Part shown: positions 12,231-22,944 of the stretch, one piece after another
Numbering within the stretch: position 1 is the first letter of the stretch
How the letters are laid out: each line of letters starts with the position of its first letter
Source: Turbatrix aceti
Lineage: Eukaryota; Nematoda; Chromadorea; Rhabditida; Panagrolaimidae
DNA length: 64,000 bases
Assembly: GCA_963969345.1 (NCBI GenBank)
Contig: OZ017767.1
Location: 2,356,001-2,420,000, forward strand
Direction: 5' to 3'
The notes under the pieces: model-generated
What the model was told of the DNA's origin: nothing
The model's database searches: none
What the model saw: only the letters and a program-made list of their open reading frames with translations
Program-made: the position numbers and the translations under genes

Positions 12231-12359
12231 AGAAACTGGAAACAGGTCCGCTCATCCAGTTTCTCCAGCAAACGCGAGCCCGCCGGCCCCGAAACAAGCG
12301 ATGCCGGGAGTTTCCTGTGGGATTGCACTTTTCTTGGCACTGCCGAGTGCCAAGAAAAG
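12231..12359. other. Pair of perfect hairpins in a GC-rich island
   Basis: Hairpin 1 has arms AGAAACTGGA (12231-12240) and TCCAGTTTCT (12255-12264) with a 14-nt loop. Hairpin 2 has arms CTTTTCTTGGCACT (12328-12341) and its exact complement (12346-12359) with loop GCCG. They sit in a 200-bp island that is much more GC-rich than its surroundings. I cannot match it to tRNA, spliceosomal snRNA, SL RNA or a histone stem-loop. An unrecognised structured RNA or a relic is possible. Confidence 0.5.
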
Positions 12360-14101
12360 AACAAAAAACTGCTGTTTAGCTTATTCATTTTTTACTAATA
12401 ATAATTTTTTATTTTTATTTTTATTTTTGATAATTTATTCGTTGTCACATCAAATAAAAGTAACTGCATCTGTTCGTATATCTTTGATGCTCGTGAATGA
12501 CCGAAATGGCCATAAAACTGACTGTATTATTTTTTCAATAATACGATAGCAACACTGATGTCGTGCATATGTCTTGATAATATTAGTTTTCACTGTCACC
12601 GACTTGATCTTAATTTGAATCTTTTCTCTAAAGTTCTGCAGTAAGAACTTCGTACAAAAAATACACTGGCCGTTCCATTAGTAATTTTTTTCTGGGTTTC
12701 ATGTCGACCACCGCAATCGCGTATTTTTTTCTGTGTGGATATTTTTTCCTCGATGGAATATTCCACCAAGTTTTTTTTGTTAAATTTTTTTTCTGCGAAC
12801 CAAGTTTTGTGTTTTTTTCATTAAACTGTACGCTTCAATTTTTTTGCTTTGTCTACATTTTTTTAACTGGCATAGAAAAGAAAGTAAACTGTTTTTTTTA
12901 ACGCTAAAATGTTACATACATATATTTTTCACTGAATATGGACACAAACCCCCAGGAATGCAATTAGTTAGCAGACCAAAAGTTTATTTACTCTCCCACG
13001 TAGTGAGCGCGGTGGAATTCTGTCTGCGTCCCACTGTTAGCGTCAGTCACGTGTCTTTGCCTGCACTTTGGTCATTTATTTATCAGTGATGGGAAAAAAT
13101 TTAAGAAAACATATATCATGATAGCTATTGACAGCCAGCGTGATTTTTATTCAGGTGGATGCGATCTTTTTTGGGACTACAGGAATGCAAAGCAATTCAG
13201 GTGCATTTCGATGACAAAAAATAGTCACGCTTGTTTATTTACGGTTTAGGACGTTGTTGGGAGGAGACTTTCTGATTACGACGTTTTGGAGAATTTTGGG
13301 GTATTAAAGTTGTGTTTTTTTAAGAAACTGCATTGTAAAAAGTATCTGGTTTTTTGGGAGGGTGATTATTGGGGAAACTGGCCTTCTAGATAATTTTTGC
13401 GATTATCAAAATTTTTTGGGTCGTATTGAATGGATTTTGTAATATTTTGATTGATATTTTTTAAACTGTCCATGTCCGTTAAATTATTTTTGCAGCAAAA
13501 AAAAACAGTTTTTGAACCGCATTGGGGGCAATATCTTTTTTTAATGCTCCATTTGCGCCTTTTTACCTTTTTTTTCACTGACTCACTGACTCCGTTCTTG
13601 TCAGGAGCGGAGAAAGTACGGTTATATTGTTACCGGAGAAACCTGAGCGTGTCTTAACATTAGTATGGTTTTTTTTTCTTCGGAAAACCATACAAAGAAA
13701 CTGGATGAGTGTTTTACCCCATTAAAATATGGTTTTTTTTGGAAAGTAAAATCCAAAAGTTAATAAAATTTGGAGCCTTGCTTGCGTACATCCCTAAGAA
13801 TTTTTGGGATAGATTATTTCAAAAATTTTGTTCCAATCATGTATCTTTAACTGACCTCTTTTTGCAACTGTTGTAATTACGTTTTTCAATCATAATTTTC
13901 GTTTTTTTGTAAATTCCGTCACTTCGAAAATTATAATTTTTTTTTTGTTAATCAACGCAACCCTGATTCTCCCACCCCGACGGATTACTTCTTTGTTTTA
14001 ATGTTTTATTTAATACGCGTTTTGTTGTGTAAAACTGCAACTGCTGAACACTTATATGATTTTTTTCAGTTAAACAACACAACCAAAAAAATCAACAAGC
14101 C

Positions 14102-15770
14102 ATGACCGACTCACTCCTCCGAGAATTCCACAAAAAGGGTGTCTACAAGCTGGGTGACTTTGTGCTCAAATCCGGGATGCACTCGCCGATCTACATCGAT
14201 TTCCGGGTCCTCATCTCGACGCCCCAGCTCCTCAAGGAGACCAGCAATCAGCTGGCCGATGTTATCACTGACAAGAAACTTGTTTATGACTACATCGTCG
14301 GTGTCCCGTATGGCGCGCTTCCCATTGCTACGGTATGTTTTGGTTTGATTTAACTGGATACAGTTTTTGGGGTTCGAAAAAATAACTGGTAAAAACTAAC
14401 TGTAATTTCAGTTCATCTCTGGAGCACTGGACTCGCCGATGCTGATGAAGCGGAAGGAGGCCAAGAGCTACGGCACGAAGAAGCTCATTGAAGGCATCTA
14501 CGAGCCGAACAAGACCGCGCTCATCATCGAGGATGTCGTGACGAGCGGTGGCAGCATCCTGGAGACCGTTGAGGTCCTGCGTGGCGAGGGACTCATCTGC
14601 ACCGATGTCGTCTGTGTCCTGAACCGGGAGCAGGGCGGAGCCGAGAGACTTGCCCAGCATGGAATTACTCTTCATAGGTTGGTTTTTGGATTAAACTAAA
14701 ATGCTTAAAAACGCTTTTAAAAAAACTGCTCGAGATTTATTTGTCAAATATTTAGTTTAAAAATTCTTTATAACTGTCCTTTAGTCCTAAATGTACTTAT
14801 ATTTTTTTGTAATTTTTTTTATTTAAAATTCACTGAAAGTCATTGTTTGTTTCAAATTTCCAGCCTAGCCTCGCTCTCGACGATCCTCGACTTTCTCGAG
14901 TCGACAAGCGTCATCTCAACCGAGAAAAAGTCCGAGATCGCCGCCGCCCTAGCCGCCAACGTGCCCGTCATCGCTCCCCGGCAGTCCTGGGACCTCGAAT
15001 CCCGGCTCCCTATTCTCCGCAAAAACGTGTTCAACAACAGACTCCTCGACGTCATCCTAGCCAAGAAGACGAACCTCTGCGTCGCGATCGACGAACTCTC
15101 CAAGGCCCGGATCCTGACGTTGCTCGAAGAAGTCGGAGACTACGTCTGCGCTATAAAACTCCATATCGATATCATTGATAACATCAATGACCAGTTCATG
15201 GCGCAGATCATGCACGTCGCCAACGACCAGAATTTCCTCATATTTGTCGATCGCAAGTTTGCAGACACGGGAAACACCGTCGGACTCCAGCTCGGACAGG
15301 GCGTCTTTCACCTGTCCACCTGGGCTGACGTCGTGACTGTCCATGCAATCCCTGGTCCATCGATTCTCACTGCCGTCGGAAATGTCATCAAGGAGGACAA
15401 AAAACTCGCTGGAGCACTGCTCATCGCTTCGCTGTCCTCTGCGGGCGCTCTGACAGACGAAAAATACGCCGAACGCGCTGTTGCGATGGCCCAGAACGCG
15501 AGGGACGTCGTGTCGGGATTCATCTGCCAGAAGCGGCCCTCCGACGATCCCGCCTTTTTGTACTGGTCGCCAGGTGTCAACGAATCCGCCAAGACCGACG
15601 GAAAAGGTCAGCAGTGGCGTTCGATTGAAGACGCGATCGTCCGCGATGGCAATGACATCATCGTCGTCGGCCGCGCCATCACCAGCGTTTTGTCGCCCGA
15701 TGCCGAAGCCAAGGCTTACGCTACAAAGGCGTACGAGCTGTGGACGGCGCGGACTGCTTCCGATTCGTAA
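14102..15770 (+). CDS. UMPS: Uridine 5'-monophosphate synthase (OPRT-OMP decarboxylase)
   Basis: Exons 14102-14332, 14412-14677 and 14864-15770 give 467 aa (human 480). The N-terminal orotate phosphoribosyltransferase domain (about 1-205) has [10 protein letters not shown], the PYGALPIAT loop, [12 protein letters not shown] and the PRPP site [12 protein letters not shown]. The C-terminal OMP decarboxylase domain has the catalytic KLHIDIID (Lys at about 264, Asp at about 268), [11 protein letters not shown] (about 295-305), the TPGV-like SPGVN and DIIVVGRAI. It catalyses the last two steps of pyrimidine synthesis. TTTTTTCAG lies 34 bases upstream of the ATG. AATAAA is at 16013. A diverged fragment similar to codons around [12 protein letters not shown] lies at 17.1 kb. 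Confidence 0.98.
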
Positions 15771-17413
15771 ACTGACTCCATTTTGACGTCTTGAACACAC
15801 ATTTTTATACTTTCTTTCACTGAAGCATGGTTTGACTTGCGCAGATTTTCAGAACGCGGATTCTGACACAATTCGAGCGATCCAGACAAGTAAATGAGTG
15901 AATTGCCTTGGCTTTGTGCTGTTTGCTTTCTTTCCTTCCTTTTGTTACGACATATGGTTGTTGTTCTTTGTTTTATGTTGTTTTTTGTGCGTTGCGCAGA
16001 TTAATAAATAATTAAATAACTGACTTCTTGAAAATCATTTTTAAAACTGTCCTCCTTTGAATCCTTAGAAACAAAAAAATGGTATAAATCTTTATATTTA
16101 TGACAAAAAAGTTATTAGCCATGTTTAGGGTTTGATAAACTGATGTAAAGTGTTTTTTAACTTAAATAAACTCACATCAGTCACATTCGGTTTTCTCCAA
16201 TAAACAAAAACACAAAAACTGGTAAGGATTTGAGAAAGACACAAAAATTATAATAGCACGAAAAATTGTCTGCAAGCCCTAAAAAACGCGTTCACTGTTA
16301 CAGCCTGTGTGGTCATTGACAGGAAACTCAAAAAAAATATTTAAAAAAAAATAACTGGAACTGGTAGTGCGCTCAGATTAACCCAAACAAATTTGTGTCT
16401 AAAGATTCGTACCTGCTCTGGACTGTTGTCACACACATTGCAATAAACTGCAGAACGTTCATGATCTGACAAACGTTAGGCACTTTTCAACATCATGCAT
16501 ACTGCATTTTTTCTCGTATAATGCGTATTTTTGGATTGCCAGATTACATTTAAAAAACTGCAGATTTGATGATGGAAACTGGTTACTGTACATTGCCATT
16601 TTTTTCCAAAAATTTTTGGCATGATATCACTGTGTCCAGTGGCCAGGGTGATCCAACTGCCCTCAATCATTCCCTTTTTCTTTGCAATTTTTTTCTTTTT
16701 TTACGGTAAAAAAAGAAACGCCGCATTAATTTAGAAAACGCCCCTGTGTCCTCTGGCCGCCGTCATGTCGGCCGTCATTTTTGAGACATTCCACTTGACA
16801 ACCTCAACAAAAACTGTACAATCGGCAAAAATGTTCCGTGTTATACCAGGCAATCCAGGATTTTCGAGAGCAGAGCAACAATTTGTATCAAAAAAGATGG
16901 CCGAAAGGGAAGCAAGCGGTACAAAAACTGCAAAAATCTGTGGCATGATTTTTTAGCTTATTAGCAGCTACTGATAATATGCATAAAATTACAATCAAAA
17001 TTTAAGACAAAATTGAAAACAACTCTTGAACAAACGCTGAAAGCGTCACAGATTGAGAGCGCCGGCGATCCAAACAAAGCATTTTTCATTATCAAAAACA
17101 TCGTCAGGTACAGTGGCGGAAACTTTAATCCGCAAATGTCAGATGTGATAACTGACAGTAAACTCGCTTATGATTACGTCAGATAAACCTGGAAATCAAT
17201 GTAAGCAAAAATGAGCCCAAATTACTTTTGCCGTTTCAAGGAATTACCACAAAGAACCTGCTCGCAACATGCGAAATCCCCGCGCGCCGCCACCAAAACG
17301 CGCGGTATTTTGTGTTTTTGTGTTTGTTTTTATTTTTTTTGCCTTTCTTTGGTCTTTTCATGCCGCCAACCCTTCTTTAATTTTCTGTTTTACATAAAAC
17401 AATAATCTTTAAA
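15771..17413. other. Intergenic region between UMPS and NCAPG2
   Basis: Contains the UMPS 3' UTR, AT-rich DNA with ACTG motifs, a short open frame at 16765-16956 (64 codons including stop, VIPGNPGFSRAEQQF) that I do not recognise, and a UMPS-like fragment at 17137-17186. It ends with the GC-rich NCAPG2 promoter area at 17260-17400. Confidence 0.5.
17137..17186 (+). pseudogene. Degenerate UMPS-like fragment
   Basis: Translates as SDVITDSKLAYDYV, against [14 protein letters not shown] in UMPS (14252-14300). The DNA agrees at roughly three quarters of positions. It is followed at once by a stop and has no other UMPS sequence near it. Because it is short, chance or an ancient duplication cannot be separated without an alignment. 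Confidence 0.45.
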
Positions 17414-20400
17414 ATGGACGAATCCTTTGGCATGAACGTTTCCATGGCAGAATACGTCGAGGATGGCATTGACGATCTTCTCAAAAAAGCTTGCGTCAAC
17501 GAACGTGGTCAGGTATGTTTTTCCTCGATGTCCATTTTATTAAAAAACTGTTCTGCTGGTTTTTAGAAAACCCTGATCAAAACGCTCTACTCCCGGCGAC
17601 GAGATGAAGTCGCAAGCGAGTGCAGCGAAGCCGCTGCGTCTGTTGCCATCGTTTCTCGGGTGTTTTTGAGCACCTCCGAAGGCAGAAAACTCGCTGGCGA
17701 CTTTGTGTCTCGTTTCGGCGTCGAATGGGGCTGGCAGAGAGTTCGCCGAGCCATAGAGCGCGGTGCCATGACCCGAGGCCTGGGTCAGCTGGTCGGGCAG
17801 GTCTTCGGCGGGCTCTGGAAGCGGCTCGAAGGCGAGGAAGAGGGGGACGGTGGCCTGAGGGGTTCCATCGAGCACGTCTTCTTCGAAGGAATGGTTGACT
17901 GCGGTATTTTCTATCCGTTAGCTATCAGCGAGATTTTTCATTCCGTAAGTTGGGTTTTTTACGGTGTTTTAATTTTTCTGGGGGGGGTGTGGTTTTTTGA
18001 GACTAACGGTAACTGGGCACCTGGCTTTTACTCCAGAATCAAGATATTTCACTGTTCATTGTTATCTGTGGCGATTTACCACTGATATTTTTAACGGTGT
18101 TTTTAGGCTTAAAATTCACTGGTTTACATATATCTACATTTTTTTGGGTTTTTTAAATAAATATTTAGAGATTTTTTACGGCACTTGTTTTCTAAAAAAA
18201 TCTCTAGCGGTTTATAAATATTTCACTGCGTCGTACGTTGCCCACTTTTTACAGTATTTTTGGTATTGTCCATTTTTTAGGATAAAAATTCACTGCTAAT
18301 TTTGTTCGTCGTACAAATATTTTTACAATTTTTTTAAAATAAGGGCTATATTGAGGTTTATTACGGTACCTACGTCAATATTAAGCGTATAAGTGGTTTA
18401 CGTTTCACTGATAGCGATCGAATGTTTGGGCTAAAAATTCACTGGACATAACGAATCGAGTTAAAAAATTAATTTTTATGGTATTTTCCAGATGCTGGAC
18501 GGAATCCTCCACGGCAACCCTTCCCACGAGCTGGCGCAAGCCCTCTACGTCCGCGTCAACCCCTTCGTCTGGCGCGTGCTCTCTGCGCCGGACGACATCT
18601 GCCGCTACAACGCGGCCGTCATTTTTCTCAAGCTCTACCCCATGGAAGCGCCCTACGACGACCTGACCCGCGAGGGACTGACCGAGAAGGTGCAGGCCGC
18701 GTTCGAAGCCCTGCTCATGGACGAGTCCTTCGCGATCCGAATCGTCGCGATCAAGGCTGTCTTCCGCGTGCTCTCGCTCTTCTGGCCCCTGGTTCGTGCG
18801 CCCGATCGTAAAAAGCTCCTCGCTCTGGTCATCGACAAACTGTCTCTCGATTCGGTCGCGGATGTCCGACTCGCGATCCTCGAAGCCTTCCCACCCCTTC
18901 TCGCCTGTGGAGCTGCGTTCGCCGTCGCTGAACACGCGGCCAAGATCCTGGCAAAGCGAGTTCTGACCGATCCGGCTGACAAAGTCAGAATTGCCGGGTT
19001 CAAGCTTTTTCGCAAGCTCACCGAGCACGGCATGCTGCTCCAGGACGTGGTCCCCATCGACGAGCTGCTCGTCCTCATCGATATCGACGACTGTGCAGAT
19101 GTCCGGGACGCAGCGACCAGCCTGATCTGGGCTTTCTGCGATTTTGGATCCGTGAAAACTGTTATCGACCGACTCAAAAAAGTGGAGGCGCTCATTAGAG
19201 TGTCCCCGCTGGCTACGCTCTTCATCCACCAGTATATTTACAAAATGAAACTGGTGACGCTCGAAGAGGCTGGTAAGTTGGGAGTTTTGGGGAGGAATGC
19301 GTGTTTCTTGACGTTTTTGACAAGAAACCCAAGTGTCGAGGTCCTAGAGCGAAATTTTTACCTATAATTTTTCGAAGGGTTCTCGAAACGAAATCTTGTT
19401 TTGTTTGTTTTTACCCTATTTTTTGGATTTTTGTACTGTTTTTTTTATGTACACCGTAGTCAGGTGTCCCGGAACGAAAATTAATTCACAAAAAATATTA
19501 TTATACCACGTATGAGAAAAAAAAAATTTGACACATAGTATTGTAAAAGGTTCTCGACGTGAAAATTTTTCCTAATCGTATTTCTTACCGTATTTTTTGA
19601 TGTTTTACGTTTTTCAGTCACCCACATGCTGGAATTGACAGTTGCCCTCGCATCCCGTCTCAAATTCCGTGAGAACGTCAACGAAACAAATCAATCCACG
19701 ATTCTCTCGACCACAGTCGACGAAAGCCGCGTGGGCGTGGATTTCAACGTTGTCAAGACCGCCATCGATAGTATCATCGTTCTATGGAACTCTATACGAA
19801 TTGCCGTCATCCGCCTGGAAGATCAGCGGCTCAACACGAAGGCCACCCGCATGTTGACCAAATTTGCGGCCAGGTTGTTTGACAATCGCTACGCCCATAC
19901 CATACTCAACGAATCGGCCTACGGTCTCGCTGCTCTCCTTCCTGCAACCTACGATCTCGCACCGAAGAGAAAGGAATTCATCGACGCGCTCCGAACCGGC
20001 GATTTGGACGACGAAGCGACGATTCTGCTCCAACTGAGGGTTCTCGCGATGTGGGACGTCCCAGAAGTCTTCGCGATCATCGACCAGGGCCTCGGCAAGC
20101 TGGCTTCTGAACTAAAAGTCCCGGTTATCGCTCCAAAGGTCACGAGAGGCAATTTGTTTCTCCGACACGGCGGCGCGTATGACAATACCCGGGACAAGTT
20201 CCGGCGACCGTTACTCTTCCTCCACGGCCTTCTGACAGCTCCCCTGACGAGCAGTTACCTCAGACGGGAGTTTACCGTCATTCTCGGCAGCTACAGGGCT
20301 TCTTTTGCGTCCGCGCTCGAAGCCAAGCCAGTCGAGATCGAAAATGAGAGGATTGCAGAGCTCTGGGCACAGGTGGAGGAGGTGCACTCTCTGTTGTGCA

Positions 20401-20504
20401 TCGGAGTCGTTCCTGATGCCGAAAACAACGACGCCGAAGAAGAAGAAGAAGCCGAAGCGGGCGACGAACAAGCGGCTGAAGTTGAGGGCGAAAATGATGA
20501 GTAA
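17414..20504 (+). CDS. NCAPG2: Condensin II complex subunit G2 (HEAT-repeat protein)
   Basis: Exons 17414-17512, 17567-17944, 18492-19272 and 19618-20504 join in phase to give about 714 aa, shorter than the vertebrate protein of about 1,140. The central part aligns by eye with NCAPG2 HEAT repeats: a CRYNAAVIFLKLYPME-P segment, LLMDESFAIRIVAIKAVFRVLSLFW, and VRLAILEAFPPLL, followed by the VRIAGFKLFRKL and ADVRDAATSLIWAF repeats. The C-terminus is an acidic Glu/Asp tail. The subunit bridges the kleisin of condensin II in mitotic chromosome assembly. The shortening is mostly at the C-terminal half, and extra exons cannot be excluded. Introns 2 and 3 contain repeats. The next gene starts 217 bp later on the same strand. 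Confidence 0.8.
17945..18491 (+). repeat. Intronic array of degenerate TTCACTG-containing units
   Basis: In NCAPG2 intron 2 the strings ATTTCACTG, AAAATTCACTGG, AAATATTTCACTGCG, AAAATTCACTGC and AAAAATTCACTGG recur about every 40-130 bp, several after TTTTTAGG(C/A)-TAAA. Irregular spacing and divergence indicate an old local amplification. It is part of the window-wide + strand ACTG pattern. Confidence 0.6.
19340..19617 (+). repeat. Intronic copies of the TTCTCGAAACGAAAATTTT repeat
   Basis: NCAPG2 intron 3 contains GTCCTAGAGCGAAATTTTT, GGTTCTCGAAACGAAATC, GTCCCGGAACGAAAATTAA and GGTTCTCGACGTGAAAATTTT. These are variants of the unit also found in the aquaporin intron and elsewhere in the window. 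Confidence 0.65.
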
Positions 20505-20721
20505 TTCGTGTTTGTATGATAAACTTTTTCCACGCGCCACTTTTTTTTGTAAAAAATCAATTCGAGTCAGATAAATTTGTCAGTTTTTTTTTTAATTTTG
20601 ATCGACAGAAATCAAACATTACAAATTAGCATTTTTTGAAAAAAACTGGTGAAAAACGAAAAAAGTCGATTCAAATCAGAAAAATTCTGTTGGCGGCAGC
20701 TCATTTCTGGCATCGTTCGTC

Positions 20722-21315
20722 ATGTCAAAGACAACCCCAAACCGTCTGCCGACCTCGACGCTGTCGATCACGAAAACCACCGATGACCAATACAAAGTCG
20801 AACTCCAGAAACCCGAAATGTACGATCCAGGTCGAAAGAAAAATCCGACACAAGCGCCTTCTGCGATTTCATTCGACATGGACGAGGTCCTGGAATACGC
20901 TCTCAGATGGCGTCCCAACAGTCTCTGGATAAATCAGGTGGCTTTGACCAAGGATCAGTTCCTGGCACTCCTCAAAGGCATCAAGCCCAAGAAATTGATG
21001 ATCATGGACGTTGAAGTGACTCCGCCTCCGAAGTTGGAGGAATTTGCGGATGTTTTGAAGTCCCCGACCGAACTCGCGTATTTTATTAATTTTTTTTTTA
21101 AATTTTTTTAAACGATTTTTTCCAGAATTGGAATCAAGAACATGAAACTTGATAGCGAATCTTTCGATGTTCTGGAGGAAGTTCGAAAGAATCGACCAAG
21201 TTCCCTGACACATCTTCTGTTGGGCTACATCGACCCAAACGTCGAACGCAAACGTATCCGACAATTCGCGATGCATGCTACTACTCCGACTGCAACACGT
21301 ATTTTTTATGTTTGA
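20722..21315 (+). CDS. Unrecognised protein, LRR/F-box-like character
   Basis: Model: exons 20722-21077 and 21126-21315, 181 aa, joined in phase (GC|GTATTT, TTTTTCCAG|A). Codon use and GC content match neighbouring genes, so I think it is real. The sequence has motifs such as YALRWRPNSLWINQ and LKGIKPKKLMIMDVEV followed by KLDSESFDVLEE and LTHLLLGYIDP, which suggest short amphipathic or leucine-rich repeats as in F-box-associated proteins. I cannot assign a family. The 3' end is uncertain: a donor CAC|GTATTT near the stop and a GC-rich stretch at 21440-21600 could add another exon. It starts 217 bp after NCAPG2. Confidence 0.55.
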
Positions 21316-21624
21316 AAACTGCAAACTGGATTCTGTGGTTGGATTTAGGTTGAACTGTTGTTGTTGTGTTGTTTTGGATAAAAACGTTCAAAAAAAATCC
21401 AAAAAAAGTAAACAAAAACGAGTCAAAAGATGCCCGCAATCTGCAAATCAGGTGCAAGTTGCCGCCAGATACGATCGAATGCGCGCACGCAGCGGTCTCT
21501 CATCGATCGTCAAGCTACGGTATTTGTTATCGGAAGTAGACGAAATTCTCAAAGCTCCAAGTTCGTCTAGAATCAACGTTTCTACACTTCGTTTTCGACA
21601 ATTGTGTTACGTTTTTGATCGAAT

Positions 21625-22387
21625 ATGTCGTCAACCGAGGATCCTGCAAGTACTACGACGCCCACGGGCGCGCCCGTTATCAGAGATGAACCTGCTTCCT
21701 CGTCGGCGGTTCCGGCCAAAAAAAGAAGATACAGCAGTTCTGTAAGTTTTTCACTTGATTTTTCGTCGTTTTTGAACAACAACGGATGATTTTTTCATTT
21801 TTTTCTTATCATGGTTTAAAGAACCGTTTTTTTTTTCTTTTATTCATAAGCAAACACGAAAAAGTGTTGTTTGATCCGTTTTATACCCTGATCAGCGGGA
21901 GTAATGTTAATATTTTTAGCACAACAAGTCAAAGATCAACCGGCACTTTCCTCCGCCGCAGATTCCTAACAGCACGCCGTTTTTCAATCGGATTCAAGTA
22001 CAATCAATAGGCCCTGTTCAGCGTCAGAGTATCGGCGGCACTTACGTTCATACCGGTCAAATCCACAAAGCTAACCGGAACTGGGCCGAAGCTGGACTTG
22101 TCTTTGAACGTGCCGCTCGGGCGTATATGTACGAATCGACGAAGCAGATCATTGAAGCCGGAAACTGCTACCGAAAGGTGAATTCTCAGAAGGCTGTCGA
22201 CTGCATCCTCAAGGCAGCTCAAATCTTCGTCAACATGGGAGACTTCTGTTCGGCAGCCCGTCAGCACGCCACGGCTGCCGAGATTTATGAAACCGAAATG
22301 CCGAACATGGAAGAAGCCAGGAAGCACCACATCAAGGCCGCCGAATTTTACGGAAAAGCGGCCCAGAATACGACTGATGCCAAGTAG
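21625..22387 (+). CDS. Short SNAP-like TPR protein
   Basis: Exons 21625-21741 and 21920-22387, 194 aa. The first 39 residues are Thr/Ser/Pro-rich and end in KKRRYSSS. Exon 2 carries TPR-like helices resembling the middle of alpha-SNAP: NWAEAGLVFERAAR, EAGNCYRKVNSQKAVDCILKAAQIFVNMGDF, and ARQHATAAEIYETEM followed by EEARKHHIKAAEFY. Alpha-SNAP is about 295 aa and binds SNARE complexes to recruit NSF through its C-terminus; that C-terminal third is missing here because TAG follows NTTDAK. The N-terminal domain also differs. It may be a truncated paralog or a divergent adaptor. AT-rich DNA follows, with no further SNAP exon visible. Confidence 0.7.
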
Positions 22388-22944
22388 GAAATTTTGTTTT
22401 TGGATGATGTACGATTGTTTTGTTGTTGACAAAAATGTTGATTTGTTGATAAAAAAAATTTGATGCAAAAAAAATTGGCGGTTTTGTGTTTGAAATCGAT
22501 TTAGGAGGTCGGAAAAGTCAAATTTTGCTCGTTATTTTCGATTTTTTATATAATTTAGTTTAGAATAATTTTTTTGACATAATGCGATCTGTTTTAGGCC
22601 CGGCCTGTGCCGTTTTGAGAGCATTAGAGAAAAAAACTGTTTGGCACAAATTTTTTGAAAAACTTCCGTTTTCAATTGTAAATTGTCAAAAAAACCTAAA
22701 AACTTACGGTCGTACCAAGCTGTGACCCCACAATTGCAAGAATGCTTCGGTGTAACCAAGCTTCTTGTAAGTGGTCTGGTTTGTGTCCTTCATAGGCCCA
22801 GGTGGTGCGCCAAAACACTTTTGAGTCCCTGCCGGAAGTTCCTTTCTTTTCGCAACAACAGACGAAACTGGCCAATTTTCTGCCTTCTTTGGGAGTTTTC
22901 CACGGCCTTAAACAGCACAGTGCCACAATTGACGTTACTCTCAG
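22388..22944. other. Intergenic region upstream of the aquaporin gene
   Basis: AT-rich to 22690, then a GC-richer 250-bp stretch that is probably the promoter or 5' UTR. It ends in GTTACTCTCAG placed directly before the aquaporin ATG. No coding exon is supported. Confidence 0.5.

Larger units (their letters stand above)
9693..14101. other. Gene-poor 4.4-kb region with local duplications
   Basis: No supportable gene. It contains a decayed copy of the TatD 3' end, a diverged 200-bp duplication, two hairpins around 12.2-12.4 kb and dense + strand ACTG (roughly 33 ACTG against 5 CAGT by eye in 9.7-12.2 kb). Open frames at 10.8-11.2 kb are antisense or overlapping with no protein signature. The last bases form TTTTTTCAG 34 nt before the UMPS start. 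Confidence 0.55.

Noticed and set aside
12328..12359. Histone mRNA 3' stem-loop
   Set aside because: The 14-bp stem with GCCG loop lacks the 6-bp GGYYYU/ARRRCC stem and UUUC-type tetraloop, and no histone gene is near.
15057..15800. 247-codon antisense frame over UMPS
   Set aside because: The + strand encodes a clear OMP decarboxylase; the antisense frame has no family character.
18405..19229. Long antisense open frames over NCAPG2 exon 3
   Set aside because: Shadow of a GC-rich coding exon; the + strand frame shows HEAT repeats and joins in phase.
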